Below are positions 51,103-59,501 of a stretch of 64,000 nt of DNA, in pieces. Origin of the DNA: Polynucleobacter necessarius (GTDB taxonomy: Bacteria > Pseudomonadota > Gammaproteobacteria > Burkholderiales > Burkholderiaceae). Location of the stretch: the NCBI RefSeq assembly GCF_900096765.1, contig NZ_LT615228.1, forward strand, positions 1,308,669 to 1,372,668. Direction: 5' to 3'. The translations under genes and the position numbers were made by a program. Under the pieces are notes generated by a model that saw only the letters and a list, made by a program, of their open reading frames with translations, was not told where the DNA came from and searched no databases. Every line of letters begins with the position of its first letter. Within the stretch, counting starts at the first letter, position 1.

Positions 51103-52095
51103 ATGATAGCTAAGACTCGTGAACGTACCCTAAAGCTTGCACGCGACACCCTCACCATTGAGGCTGCCGCACTGCAAACTATGCGCGATCGCCTTGAAGG
51201 TAGCAATGCGGATAACCTAGTACAGGCAGTTCAACTACTAGAAGGCTGCAAAGGTAGAATTGTGGTCTCTGGTATCGGCAAATCAGGCCATATTGCCCGC
51301 AAGATTGCAGCTACTTTTGCCTCTACTGGCTCGCCAGCATTTTTTGTTCACCCCGCAGAAGCCAGCCATGGTGACTTGGGCATGGTGACTAGAGAAGATG
51401 TATTTGTGGCCCTCTCTAACTCGGGAGAGACTGAAGAACTCCTCACTATCGTTCCGATTGTAAAGCGTACAGGCGCAAAACTGATCGCACTTACTGGCGC
51501 ACCAAGCTCTTCTCTCGCCAAATTAGCAGATGCGCATTTAGATACCAGCGTTGAAAAGGAGGCTTGTCCTTTGAATCTTGCCCCTACCACCAGCACTACC
51601 GCAATGCTCGCTATGGGCGACGCATTAGCAGTGGCTTTATTAGATGCAAGAGGCTTTCAGGCAGAAGACTTTATTCGCTCGCACCCAGGCGGGCGATTGG
51701 GACGCAAGCAGCTAGCTCATGTCAGTGAAGTGATGCGTAGCTTTGAAGACACTCCAAAGATTTCAGTTGATGCCTCCTTACAAGATGCTCTTTTAGAAAT
51801 GACATCGAAGCGCATGGGCATGGTAGTCATACTAGATCAGCAACAAAAAGTATTTAGCATCTTGACTGATGGAGATTTACGCCGTCTCTTAGAAAAGACA
51901 ACCAACCTTGATGGTGTTAGCCTGCAAAATGCAACCACCGCCAATCCTCGGACTATTCCTGCAGACCTGATTGCAGAAGAAGCCATTGAAATGATGGAAA
52001 AACATCGTATTAATCATCTCGTAGTGACCGATCAAGAAAGTCGCTTATTAGGTGCGTTGAATCTACATGACCTCTTTGCAGCGAAAGTGATCTAA
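51103..52095 (+). CDS. kdsD: Arabinose-5-phosphate isomerase
   Basis: KdsD converts ribulose-5-phosphate to arabinose-5-phosphate, the first step to KDO. The SIS domain contains VVSGIGKSGHIARKIAATFA and ALSNSGETEELL; two CBS domains occupy about residues 205-330 (VMRSFEDTPKISVDAS, ATTANPRTIPADLIAEEAIEMM). It has 330 residues. It opens the kdsD-kdsC-lptC-lptA-lptB operon, with short gaps of 26, 3, 9 and -4 bases between genes. Confidence 0.96.
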   Translation: MIAKTRERTLKLARDTLTIEAAALQTMRDRLEGSNADNLVQAVQLLEGCKGRIVVSGIGKSGHIARKIAATFASTGSPAFFVHPAEASHGDLGMVTREDVFVALSNSGETEELLTIVPIVKRTGAKLIALTGAPSSSLAKLADAHLDTSVEKEACPLNLAPTTSTTAMLAMGDALAVALLDARGFQAEDFIRSHPGGRLGRKQLAHVSEVMRSFEDTPKISVDASLQDALLEMTSKRMGMVVILDQQQKVFSILTDGDLRRLLEKTTNLDGVSLQNATTANPRTIPADLIAEEAIEMMEKHRINHLVVTDQESRLLGALNLHDLFAAKVI

Positions 52096-52121
52096 GACGG
52101 TCGATCTCGAGCAAGCTCCTT

Positions 52122-52694
52122 ATGCCTAGCGCCTTTAATACCCACACGACAAATCCCTCATCTTCACACCCTCAAGCTTGGGAGCGCGCGAGTCAAATCA
52201 AACTTCTCGTACTCGATGTTGATGGCGTTCTGACCAATGGTCAAGTATGGATTGACGCTGATGGCAAAGAATCTCTCAAGGCATTTGATATTCAAGATGG
52301 TTTAGGCATCAAACTCCTAGAGCAATGCGGTATTTCCACTGCCATCATCACCGGCAGAAACTCCAAAATGGTATTAGCTCGCTGCGAAGAGCTCGGAATC
52401 AAACAGGTTCACATGGGAGTCGGAAATAAAGCCATTGCTTTAGATGAGGTTCTTAAATCACTCAAACTCAAATCAGCTAATTGCGCCGTCATGGGTGACG
52501 ATTGGCCAGACTTAGCTATAATGAAAAACGCAGGGTTGCGAATTGCGCCGGCACAAGCTCACCAAGCAGTTCAAGACTTTGCACATTATGTCACCTCCCG
52601 CACTGGCGGCAACAGCGCTGTACGAGAGGTTTGCGATCTTATATTAATGGCGCAAAATCGCTACGAGGAATTGCTGAATAAGGCTCAACTTTAA
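52122..52694 (+). CDS. kdsC: 3-deoxy-D-manno-octulosonate 8-phosphate phosphatase
   Basis: KdsC is a C0-type HAD phosphatase that removes phosphate from KDO-8-phosphate. The catalytic motif is LLVLDVDGVLTNGQVWID near residue 28; KAFDIQDGLGIKLLEQCGI, ITGRNSKMV and VMGDDWPDLAIMKNAGL complete the family pattern. It has 190 residues. It lies between kdsD and lptC, three bases before the latter. Confidence 0.95.
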   Translation: MPSAFNTHTTNPSSSHPQAWERASQIKLLVLDVDGVLTNGQVWIDADGKESLKAFDIQDGLGIKLLEQCGISTAIITGRNSKMVLARCEELGIKQVHMGVGNKAIALDEVLKSLKLKSANCAVMGDDWPDLAIMKNAGLRIAPAQAHQAVQDFAHYVTSRTGGNSAVREVCDLILMAQNRYEELLNKAQL

Positions 52695-52697
52695 GCA

Positions 52698-53339
52698 ATG
52701 CAATTGAATTCTCAAAAAATCAAGATTGGCATTGGACGTGGGCTATTGCGTTTGATGCCATTAATTTTGATGGGCTCATTAACTCTGGCAACCTTTTGGC
52801 TGGTTCAAAAAAATATGCCACCAGAAAAACCTGCCCTCGAACGGATTCGCCTCCATGAACCAGATTACACTATCCGTAATGGCGCACTCTCAGCCCTCAA
52901 CGAGCTAGGCAACACTAAGTATCGTGTGCTTGGTGACAAGGTTACCCACTACGATGATGACGCTTCAATTGATATCATCACGCCCCGAATGCGTCTCTTT
53001 CAACCGAACAAAGCGCCCGTCACAGTGAAATCGGATACGGGTCATCTTGATGGCGATCTGACCATCTTGGACTTATTTGATAACGCCTCTATTTTCCGGC
53101 CAGCACAAGAAGCCACCAACACTGAACCGGCCACTTTGAGAATGTTGGCAAGGTCTACCTATTTCAAGGTACTAATTAATGATGACATTATCGAAACCAA
53201 TAAGCCAGTCACTTTGGAACAAGGAATGTCCACGATGAATTCCACAGAGGGTGGCTCTTTTGATAACGTTCAACAAAGCATGACTTTAAAGGGTCAAGTT
53301 AAAGGCCGAATTGAACGAGCGCCAAAAGGCAATCCGTAA
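52698..53339 (+). CDS. lptC: LPS export ABC transporter periplasmic protein LptC
   Basis: LptC is anchored in the inner membrane by one N-terminal helix (residues about 15-37, LLRLMPLILMGSLTLATFWLV) and passes LPS from LptB2FG to LptA. The rest is a periplasmic beta-jellyroll (YTIRNGALSALNELG to SMTLKGQVKGR). It has 213 residues. The gene position between kdsC and lptA supports the assignment, since LptC proteins are weakly conserved. Confidence 0.93.
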   Translation: MQLNSQKIKIGIGRGLLRLMPLILMGSLTLATFWLVQKNMPPEKPALERIRLHEPDYTIRNGALSALNELGNTKYRVLGDKVTHYDDDASIDIITPRMRLFQPNKAPVTVKSDTGHLDGDLTILDLFDNASIFRPAQEATNTEPATLRMLARSTYFKVLINDDIIETNKPVTLEQGMSTMNSTEGGSFDNVQQSMTLKGQVKGRIERAPKGNP

Positions 53340-53348
53340 AATAGAGTC

Positions 53349-53912
53349 ATGCACAGTCATTTTTTTCGCCTACTCTCATTGTCCTGCTTTGCATCTGCTA
53401 TTGCCGCTGTAAATTTAGTGCATGCTGAAAAAGCCGATAGGGATAAGCCCGTGATTCTGGAGGCGGAAAAAGTATCTGTAAATGATGTGAAACAAATTTA
53501 CGATCTCAACGGACAAGTTCTACTCATCAAGGGCAGCATAATTGTGACTGGAGAGGAAGGACACATCACAGTAGATCCAGAGGGATATGAATTTATAGAT
53601 GTCAAAGGAACCCCCGATACCGTTGCTAGCTTTAGGCAGCGGCGTGAAGGCCTTGCAGATGAGTACATGCATGGTAAAGGCAGTAAAGTGACCTACGATG
53701 CAAAGACTGAGCTCCTTACCCTGATTGGTGATGCGAGCTTAAAGCGCTCACTCAATATGCAAATGCTCGATCAATTGCATGGCTGGAAAATTGAATATGA
53801 CGACATAATGCAGTACTATCGTGTAATACCACCGGCAGATGCAAAGCCAGAGGATCTTCCTTTAGCTAGAGCCGTCCTCTCACCAAGACGAAAAGCTACA
53901 CTAGAGAAATGA
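53349..53912 (+). CDS. lptA: LPS transport periplasmic bridge protein LptA
   Basis: LptA forms the periplasmic beta-jellyroll bridge that carries LPS from LptC to LptD. A signal peptide (residues 1-26, ending LVHA) precedes an OstA-like domain: [31 protein letters not shown] and [20 protein letters not shown]. It has 187 residues. The stop overlaps the lptB start by four bases. Confidence 0.94.
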   Translation: MHSHFFRLLSLSCFASAIAAVNLVHAEKADRDKPVILEAEKVSVNDVKQIYDLNGQVLLIKGSIIVTGEEGHITVDPEGYEFIDVKGTPDTVASFRQRREGLADEYMHGKGSKVTYDAKTELLTLIGDASLKRSLNMQMLDQLHGWKIEYDDIMQYYRVIPPADAKPEDLPLARAVLSPRRKATLEK

Positions 53913-54676
53913 CAACGGACTTAGCTCAAGATCATCATGCTGCAACCCTGAGTGCGCATCACCTTCAAAAACGTTACGGCTCTAGAACGGTAGTTCGTGA
54001 CGTATCCGTTGAAGTGCAATGCGGCGAAGTTGTTGGCTTACTTGGACCAAATGGGGCAGGCAAAACTACCTCGTTCTATATGATTGTTGGGTTAGTACCG
54101 CTAGATGGTGGTCAGATTGTTTTAGATGGCACCGATATTACCCATCTACCTATTCATGAACGTGCGCGCATGGGCTTGTCCTACCTTCCTCAAGAAGCCT
54201 CTGTTTTCAGAAATCTCAATGTTGCTGAAAATATTCAGGCAGTTCTTGAACTTCAAGTGCAAGGCGGGCGCCCGCTATCTAAAAGCGAAATAGCCAGCCG
54301 ACTAGATGAGCTCTTGGGTGAGTTACAAATCAGCCATCTTCGCAACAACCCAGCACTCTCGCTATCGGGCGGGGAACGTCGACGCGTTGAAATTGCTAGA
54401 GCCTTAGCGACACAGCCTAAATTTATCTTGCTAGATGAGCCCTTTGCTGGCGTTGATCCTATCGCTGTCGAGGAGATTCAGAGGATCGTGCGTTTTTTAA
54501 GAGACCGTCAGATTGGCGTACTCATTACCGACCATAACGTTCGGGAAACTTTAGGCATTTGCGACCACGCTTACATTATCAGCGAGGGAAGTGTGTTAGC
54601 AGAAGGCAAGCCCGATCAAATCATTCAAAATGACGCGGTTCGCAGAGTCTACCTAGGCGAAAACTTCCGGATGTAA
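53909..54676 (+). CDS. lptB: LPS export ABC transporter ATP-binding protein LptB
   Basis: LptB is the cytoplasmic ATPase that powers LPS extraction with LptF and LptG. Walker A is [16 protein letters not shown] near residue 40, the signature is [18 protein letters not shown], Walker B is [13 protein letters not shown] and the H-loop [10 protein letters not shown]. The C-terminus VYLGENFRM is diagnostic of LptB. It has 255 residues. The next gene in most relatives, rpoN, is missing here. Confidence 0.97.
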   Translation: MTTDLAQDHHAATLSAHHLQKRYGSRTVVRDVSVEVQCGEVVGLLGPNGAGKTTSFYMIVGLVPLDGGQIVLDGTDITHLPIHERARMGLSYLPQEASVFRNLNVAENIQAVLELQVQGGRPLSKSEIASRLDELLGELQISHLRNNPALSLSGGERRRVEIARALATQPKFILLDEPFAGVDPIAVEEIQRIVRFLRDRQIGVLITDHNVRETLGICDHAYIISEGSVLAEGKPDQIIQNDAVRRVYLGENFRM

Positions 54677-54862
54677 ATCACGGAACCCGGCTCAAATCTA
54701 TAAAAAATTGCGTTTCCCTCTTGGTTTTCGGCAAATTCGCTGATACGCTGGAGTCTCATGTTGCATTTTCAAAAAAACGACTCAAAAAAAATTACAGGGG
54801 CTTGCTGCGCACCCCTAGCATGACTTTGCGCACGCATCTTTACATCCATAAGGGAGTTGCTG
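54677..54862. other. Intergenic gap at the conserved rpoN position
   Basis: This 186-base segment separates lptB from hpf, where relatives carry rpoN (about 1.4 kb). No RpoN-like remnant is recognisable in any frame. It has an AT-rich part and an imperfect hairpin (aggggcttgctgcgcacccct, 54796-54816). AGGGAG at 54851-54856 is the hpf ribosome-binding site. Confidence 0.8.
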
Positions 54863-55186
54863 ATGAATTTAAAAATCAATAGCCGTCATGTCGAAGTTAC
54901 GCCTGCTATGCGTACCCACCTAGAAGCCGGACTAGCTAAAATTCGCAAGCACTTTGACCATGTAATTGATGCCTCCGCTTTTTTAGTGGTTGATAACGCC
55001 AAAGAGAAGGATCTACGTCAAAGCGCTGAGATCACCATTCACCTCAAAGGCAAAGAATTATTTGCACAGGCCCATAACGCCGATCTTTACCATGCGATGG
55101 ATGCAGTGGTTGATAAATTGGAACGCCAAGTTGTCAAGCACAAAGAAAAGGTCCAGGATCATCACCACGAAAAGCATTTTGAGTAA
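54863..55186 (+). CDS. hpf: Ribosome hibernation-promoting factor (short HPF/RaiA family)
   Basis: HPF binds the 30S decoding region and helps form inactive 100S ribosomes in slow growth. The 107-residue protein begins MNLKINSRHVEVTPAMRTHL and has the basic ADLYHAMDAVVDKLERQVVKHKEK helix; its tail is His-rich. ATG 54863 is supported by AGGGAG six bases upstream; an in-frame TTG at 54857 is rejected. It precedes ptsN by 33 bases. Confidence 0.93.
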   Translation: MNLKINSRHVEVTPAMRTHLEAGLAKIRKHFDHVIDASAFLVVDNAKEKDLRQSAEITIHLKGKELFAQAHNADLYHAMDAVVDKLERQVVKHKEKVQDHHHEKHFE

Positions 55187-55219
55187 TCCAAGCCACCAGA
55201 GCACCTATAATCTTTTGCA

Positions 55220-55681
55220 ATGAATGCTCTGACTAATCTCTTCAACCCGGACTGCATTGCATTAGATAACCCTGCTAAAAGTAGGGCTGATGCATTTGCG
55301 GCCGCTGGTCAGTTATTTGCGAAACAAACCGGCATTGATTCTGGCGCAGTTGTTGAATTCCTTAATGCGCGAGAAGAATTGGGATCAACCGCACTTGGGG
55401 CTGGCGTTGCTATTCCGCATGGTCGCGTCAAAGGCCTAAAACAACCTGCGGCAGCTTTAATACGGCTTAGCAGTCCTATCGAATTTGCCGCCCCTGATGG
55501 CGAGCTCGTTTCCATCTTGATTTTTTTATTAGTTCCGGAAAAAGCGACCCAACAGCACCTAGAAATACTATCTTCAATAGCGCAGTTCTTGTCCGATGCC
55601 CAAGCTCGAGAAATGCTAGCCACTGCTGATAACCCAAACCAAGTTTGCGAGCAACTGCAAAATTGGGGTACCCCAAAATGA
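55220..55681 (+). CDS. ptsN: Nitrogen-regulatory PTS EIIA protein
   Basis: PtsN (EIIA-Ntr) is the end phosphate acceptor of the nitrogen PTS and regulates metabolism and potassium transport. The phosphorylated histidine is H67 in [11 protein letters not shown]. Flanking [15 protein letters not shown] is the family signature. It has 153 residues. Its stop overlaps the hprK start by four bases (ATGA). The usual neighbour rpoN is absent. Confidence 0.94.
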   Translation: MNALTNLFNPDCIALDNPAKSRADAFAAAGQLFAKQTGIDSGAVVEFLNAREELGSTALGAGVAIPHGRVKGLKQPAAALIRLSSPIEFAAPDGELVSILIFLLVPEKATQQHLEILSSIAQFLSDAQAREMLATADNPNQVCEQLQNWGTPK

Positions 55682-56664
55682 CTCAACCTCTGCTACTCGA
55701 CGGAGTTACCGCACAGCAGATTTTTGATGACAATGTCTCAGATTTAAAACTCTCTTGGATTGGCGGCCTTGAAGGAGCGGACCGCACTTTTCCACCTGAG
55801 GCAGTCAAAGCAGCAGCAGCGAGCTCTGATTTAGTGGGGCACTTAAACCTCATCCACCCAAGTCGTATCCAAATTTTTGGTGAGCAAGAGGTTGACTACC
55901 ACGCTGCCCTCGAACCAAAACAAAAACAAGAACAAATTGCCAGCTTAATTTCTAAGACGCCGCCCTGCGTCATTGTGGCTGACGGTAAAACGGTTGACCC
56001 CGACCTTCAACTCTTTTGTCAGCGCTCTTCCACACCACTCTTCACCACTCAAATTTCTGCCGCGGAAGTCATTGATCACCTGCGCACCTACCTCACCAAA
56101 ATTGGCGCCCCTCAAATCACCATGCACGGAGTATTCATGGATATCTTGGGTTTAGGCGTATTGCTCACCGGTGAATCAGGGCTTGGCAAAAGTGAGTTGG
56201 GTCTTGAGCTCATTTCTCGCGGGCATGGTTTGGTGGCCGATGATGCCGTAGATTTTTCCCGCCTTGGGCCCGATTACATCGAGGGCCGCTGTCCAGTCAT
56301 CTTGCGCAATCTTTTGGAGGTCCGTGGACTGGGTTTATTAGATATTCGCACTATTTTTGGTGAAACCGCCGTACGACGTAAGCTCAAGCTAAGGCTCATT
56401 GTGCAACTAGTGCGTAGAACTGATGGTGAATTTGAAAGATTACCGCTTGAAGCTCAGCACATTGATGTCCTAGGCATCCCTATTCGCACCGTCAAAATTC
56501 AAGTGGCAGCCGGGCGCAATTTAGCGGTTCTCGTTGAAGCCGCAGTACGTAATACGATTTTGCAATTACGCGGCATCGATACCCTAAAAGAATTTATTGA
56601 ACGTCAGCGCATTCAGATGAATGCTGAATCAGACTCCGCAAAATCTCAGGGGCGCTTGCTTTAA
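55678..56664 (+). CDS. hprK: HPr kinase/phosphorylase
   Basis: HprK phosphorylates a serine of HPr-like proteins and reverses this with phosphate. The P-loop is [14 protein letters not shown] at residues 165-178; the HprK signature region is [21 protein letters not shown]-type residues ([12 protein letters not shown]) follow. It has 328 residues. In beta-proteobacteria it usually sits between ptsN and rapZ, as here. I start at ATG 55678; an in-frame TTG at 55645 would lie inside ptsN. Confidence 0.95.
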   Translation: MTQPLLLDGVTAQQIFDDNVSDLKLSWIGGLEGADRTFPPEAVKAAAASSDLVGHLNLIHPSRIQIFGEQEVDYHAALEPKQKQEQIASLISKTPPCVIVADGKTVDPDLQLFCQRSSTPLFTTQISAAEVIDHLRTYLTKIGAPQITMHGVFMDILGLGVLLTGESGLGKSELGLELISRGHGLVADDAVDFSRLGPDYIEGRCPVILRNLLEVRGLGLLDIRTIFGETAVRRKLKLRLIVQLVRRTDGEFERLPLEAQHIDVLGIPIRTVKIQVAAGRNLAVLVEAAVRNTILQLRGIDTLKEFIERQRIQMNAESDSAKSQGRLL

Positions 56665-56667
56665 GCC

Positions 56668-57558
56668 ATGCAAATCAATCTGATTGCCGGAATCTCAGGC
56701 TCAGGTAAATCAGTAGCCCTGAGGGCATTTGAGGATGCAGGTTATGATTGCGTAGATAATCTCCCAGTCTCGCTACTCGAAAGCCTCATTAGCACCCTAG
56801 TCAAAGAAAACAGCGAACGGGTTGCAGTTGCTATTGATGCACGTCGTGGTAAATCCATTACTGAACTTCCCTCCATTCTTGAGAGCCTGAGAAAAGATCA
56901 TCAAGTCAGAATTGTTTTTCTCAATGCAGACACGAACACACTTGTTCAACGTTTTTCAGAAACCCGCAGACGCCACCCCTTATCGACCAATCTATCTCAA
57001 AGTCAATCCACCACCTTGATAGAGGCGATCGATCGTGAACGGAGTCTACTAGAGCCTCTACGAGCCCAAGCGCATAGTATTGATACCAGTAATTTGCCCG
57101 CACATGCCTTAAGATCCTGGATTCAAGATCTTTTGAAAGATAAACCTCTTGGTCTTACTGTCGTCTTTGAATCATTCGGTTTTAAAAAAGGCGTTCCAAG
57201 CGAAGCAGATCTTGTATTTGATGTGCGTTGCTTACCAAACCCACACTATGACAAAGTTCTCAGACCCTTAACCGGTAACGACAAGCCGGTAAAAGAATTT
57301 TTAGAAAAAATTCCTGAAGTGGTCAGTATGGAAAGTGACATCATTCAATTTATTGATAAATGGTTACCTCACTATATTGCAGATGGACGCAGTTATTTAA
57401 CCGTTGCAATCGGTTGCACAGGCGGCCAGCATCGCTCTGTGTATTTAGTCTATCGCATCAGTGAGCACTTCCGCGCCCAAAAAGATCTGATTAATCTACA
57501 GCTTAATTTCTTGAATCGTCATCGCGAGCTTGACTCAATCCCTGCAACAAAACCTTAA
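56668..57558 (+). CDS. rapZ: RNase adapter protein RapZ
   Basis: RapZ is a nucleotide-binding protein that in E. coli guides RNase E to the sRNA GlmZ to control GlcN6P synthesis. Walker A is GISGSGKS at residues 8-15. The C-terminal RNA-binding domain contains FDVRCLPNPHYD and the signature IGCTGGQHRSVYL. It has 296 residues. The last 56 bases overlap the end of the convergent mutY gene. Confidence 0.93.
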   Translation: MQINLIAGISGSGKSVALRAFEDAGYDCVDNLPVSLLESLISTLVKENSERVAVAIDARRGKSITELPSILESLRKDHQVRIVFLNADTNTLVQRFSETRRRHPLSTNLSQSQSTTLIEAIDRERSLLEPLRAQAHSIDTSNLPAHALRSWIQDLLKDKPLGLTVVFESFGFKKGVPSEADLVFDVRCLPNPHYDKVLRPLTGNDKPVKEFLEKIPEVVSMESDIIQFIDKWLPHYIADGRSYLTVAIGCTGGQHRSVYLVYRISEHFRAQKDLINLQLNFLNRHRELDSIPATKP

Positions 57559-58645
57559 TGGGTTGTGGTAGCCCATAGCGCCCTATCTGACTCAACGGCA
57601 CCCATTCCAAATTAGGGTTGGAAAACTCTTTTTTCTCTAGCGCCTCTAGCATCCATATTTGCATCCACAAGCGGCGGTGAGTGAAAACATGCTTAATTTG
57701 GGTGCCTTGAACTGCTGATTTACAAATCTTCCGGCAAGTGGCAACTAACTCTGCAGGCAAAGCGGAGCTCAGCAAATCCTTCAAACCAAGAACTTTTACT
57801 TCCCCAGAAAGCCTAGGACTCCAAGCAGATTCCGGCAAAGACCAAAGACCTCCCCATATGGCTTTGTCAGGTCGCTTTTGTAACAAGATTGCATTACCTG
57901 CACGTATCAGTAGCATATTGCAATCAAACTCAGGTGACTTCGTTTTCACCTGCTTTTGCGGGAACATCAGCACCTGGTCGCTCAAATTTGCCTGGCACTC
58001 TTTTGCAAATGGGCATGCCTTATCACCGCTGATACACACTGGTTTTCGAGAAGTACACCAGGTGGCACCAAAATCCATTAAGGCTTGTGTGTAGATCGAC
58101 ATTTCTTGTGGATTCTCAGGCAACAAGTCAGTAGCCAAACTCCATAGACGATTATTGACCGCCTTATCTTGAATAGCGCCCTCCACGGCGAAAAGACGAG
58201 CGAGAATACGCTTTACGTTCGCGTCCAAAATCGGTGCTCGTTCATGAAAAGCAAAAGCAGCTATTGCCCCTGCAGTCGATCGCCCAATGCCTTTCAGTTT
58301 TTCCAGTAATAAAGGATCGCTAGGAAACTTCCCTGCAAACTCATTCATGATCTGTTGTGCACAAGCATGCAAATTTCTGGCGCGTGAGTAATAACCTAAG
58401 CCGGCCCATTCCGCCAATACTTCATCGATATCAGCTGCAGCTAATTTTTTAACTGTGGGGAAACGTTTCATGAAACGTGGGTAACGCTCTAAAACTGTAG
58501 CCACTTGCGTTTGTTGCAGCATGATCTCGGATACCCAAACAGCATAGGGATCTCGGTTGGCTTGCCATGGAAGGCCTGAGCGGCCGCTTCGCGCATGCCA
58601 ATTGATTAATTTCTTAGCAAACGTACCGATTATCGTTTTTGACAT
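57503..58645 (-). CDS. mutY: Adenine DNA glycosylase MutY
   Basis: MutY removes adenine opposite 8-oxoguanine. The helix-hairpin-helix segment LKGIGRSTAGAIAAFAF and the catalytic Glu in SEIMLQQTQVATV are present. The [4Fe-4S] ligands are C197, C204, C211 and C217, spaced C-X6-C-X6-C-X5-C, where the common pattern has only two residues in the middle gap. A C-terminal Nudix-like 8-oxoG recognition domain follows. I start at ATG 58645, giving 380 residues; TTG 58654 is less likely. It overlaps the mutM end by 16 bases. Confidence 0.93.
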   Translation of the reverse strand: MSKTIIGTFAKKLINWHARSGRSGLPWQANRDPYAVWVSEIMLQQTQVATVLERYPRFMKRFPTVKKLAAADIDEVLAEWAGLGYYSRARNLHACAQQIMNEFAGKFPSDPLLLEKLKGIGRSTAGAIAAFAFHERAPILDANVKRILARLFAVEGAIQDKAVNNRLWSLATDLLPENPQEMSIYTQALMDFGATWCTSRKPVCISGDKACPFAKECQANLSDQVLMFPQKQVKTKSPEFDCNMLLIRAGNAILLQKRPDKAIWGGLWSLPESAWSPRLSGEVKVLGLKDLLSSALPAELVATCRKICKSAVQGTQIKHVFTHRRLWMQIWMLEALEKKEFSNPNLEWVPLSQIGRYGLPQPIKVLLQGLSQARDDDSRN

Positions 58646-59466
58646 ACAGGACAAAAATAGGTGGAGCGCTGGCCCTGCACAATCTGTTTAATAGGCGTCT
58701 TGCAAGCTTTACAAGGCAAATCTTTGCGGTCATACACTTTGGTTTGCATCATGAAATGGCCTGGGTCTCCATCGCTATTCACGAAATCCTTAAGGCTACT
58801 ACCACCAGCATCAATTGCTTTTTTCAAAACTAATCTCACTGCACTGGCCAACCGAGCACATTGAGGGCGAGTCAACTTACCGGCAGGCTTTGTGGGATGA
58901 ATGCCCGCCTCAAACAAACTCTCAGAGCAATATATATTGCCAACACCAACAACCGCTTGACCGGCCAATAAAAATTGCTTCACAGCAACACTTCTTTTTC
59001 GAGACGACTGGAATAACACCTCTGCGCCCTTTTCTCCAGAAAATTCTGGTGAAAAGGGCTCGACTCCCAGCTTGAGTAAAAGCGCATTTTTTTCAACCGG
59101 CCCCTTGGTTTTGGGATGCCATAAAACCGCACCAAATTTACGGGGGTCATGTAAACGCAAGCTCAATTTGCCAAACTCGAAAGCCACTCGATCATGTGCC
59201 TTTAAAGGTTCAGAGTATGGCAAAACTCGCAAAGTACCGGTCATACCGAGGTGTATGAGGAGATACCCTTCGCCCATCTCAATCAAGAGATATTTACCGC
59301 GTCTATGGATCGAGATTACTTCTTGGCCAGACAAAATCTTTGGGAGATTTTTGGGGACAGGCCAACGCAAACGCCCATCAAGTACTTTGACGGCGCTAAT
59401 ACTGCGTCCCTGGAGGTGGGGGGCAATCCCCAGCCTAGTGACCTCTACTTCTGGAAGTTCTGGCAT
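58630..59466 (-). CDS. mutM: Formamidopyrimidine-DNA glycosylase MutM (Fpg)
   Basis: MutM excises 8-oxoguanine and cleaves the abasic site. Catalytic P2 and E3 are in MPELPEVEVTR; the H2TH region follows VGVGNIYCSESLFEAGI; the C-terminal zinc finger cysteines are C252, C255, C272 and C275. It has 278 residues. It is transcribed with mutY, so both parts of the oxidised-guanine repair system are coupled. It diverges from the TPR-LolB gene with 35 bases between start codons. Confidence 0.96.
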   Translation of the reverse strand: MPELPEVEVTRLGIAPHLQGRSISAVKVLDGRLRWPVPKNLPKILSGQEVISIHRRGKYLLIEMGEGYLLIHLGMTGTLRVLPYSEPLKAHDRVAFEFGKLSLRLHDPRKFGAVLWHPKTKGPVEKNALLLKLGVEPFSPEFSGEKGAEVLFQSSRKRSVAVKQFLLAGQAVVGVGNIYCSESLFEAGIHPTKPAGKLTRPQCARLASAVRLVLKKAIDAGGSSLKDFVNSDGDPGHFMMQTKVYDRKDLPCKACKTPIKQIVQGQRSTYFCPVCQKR

Positions 59467-59501
59467 AAATCAATTGTAGATTCGCGCATTAGAATGTGCT
59501 C

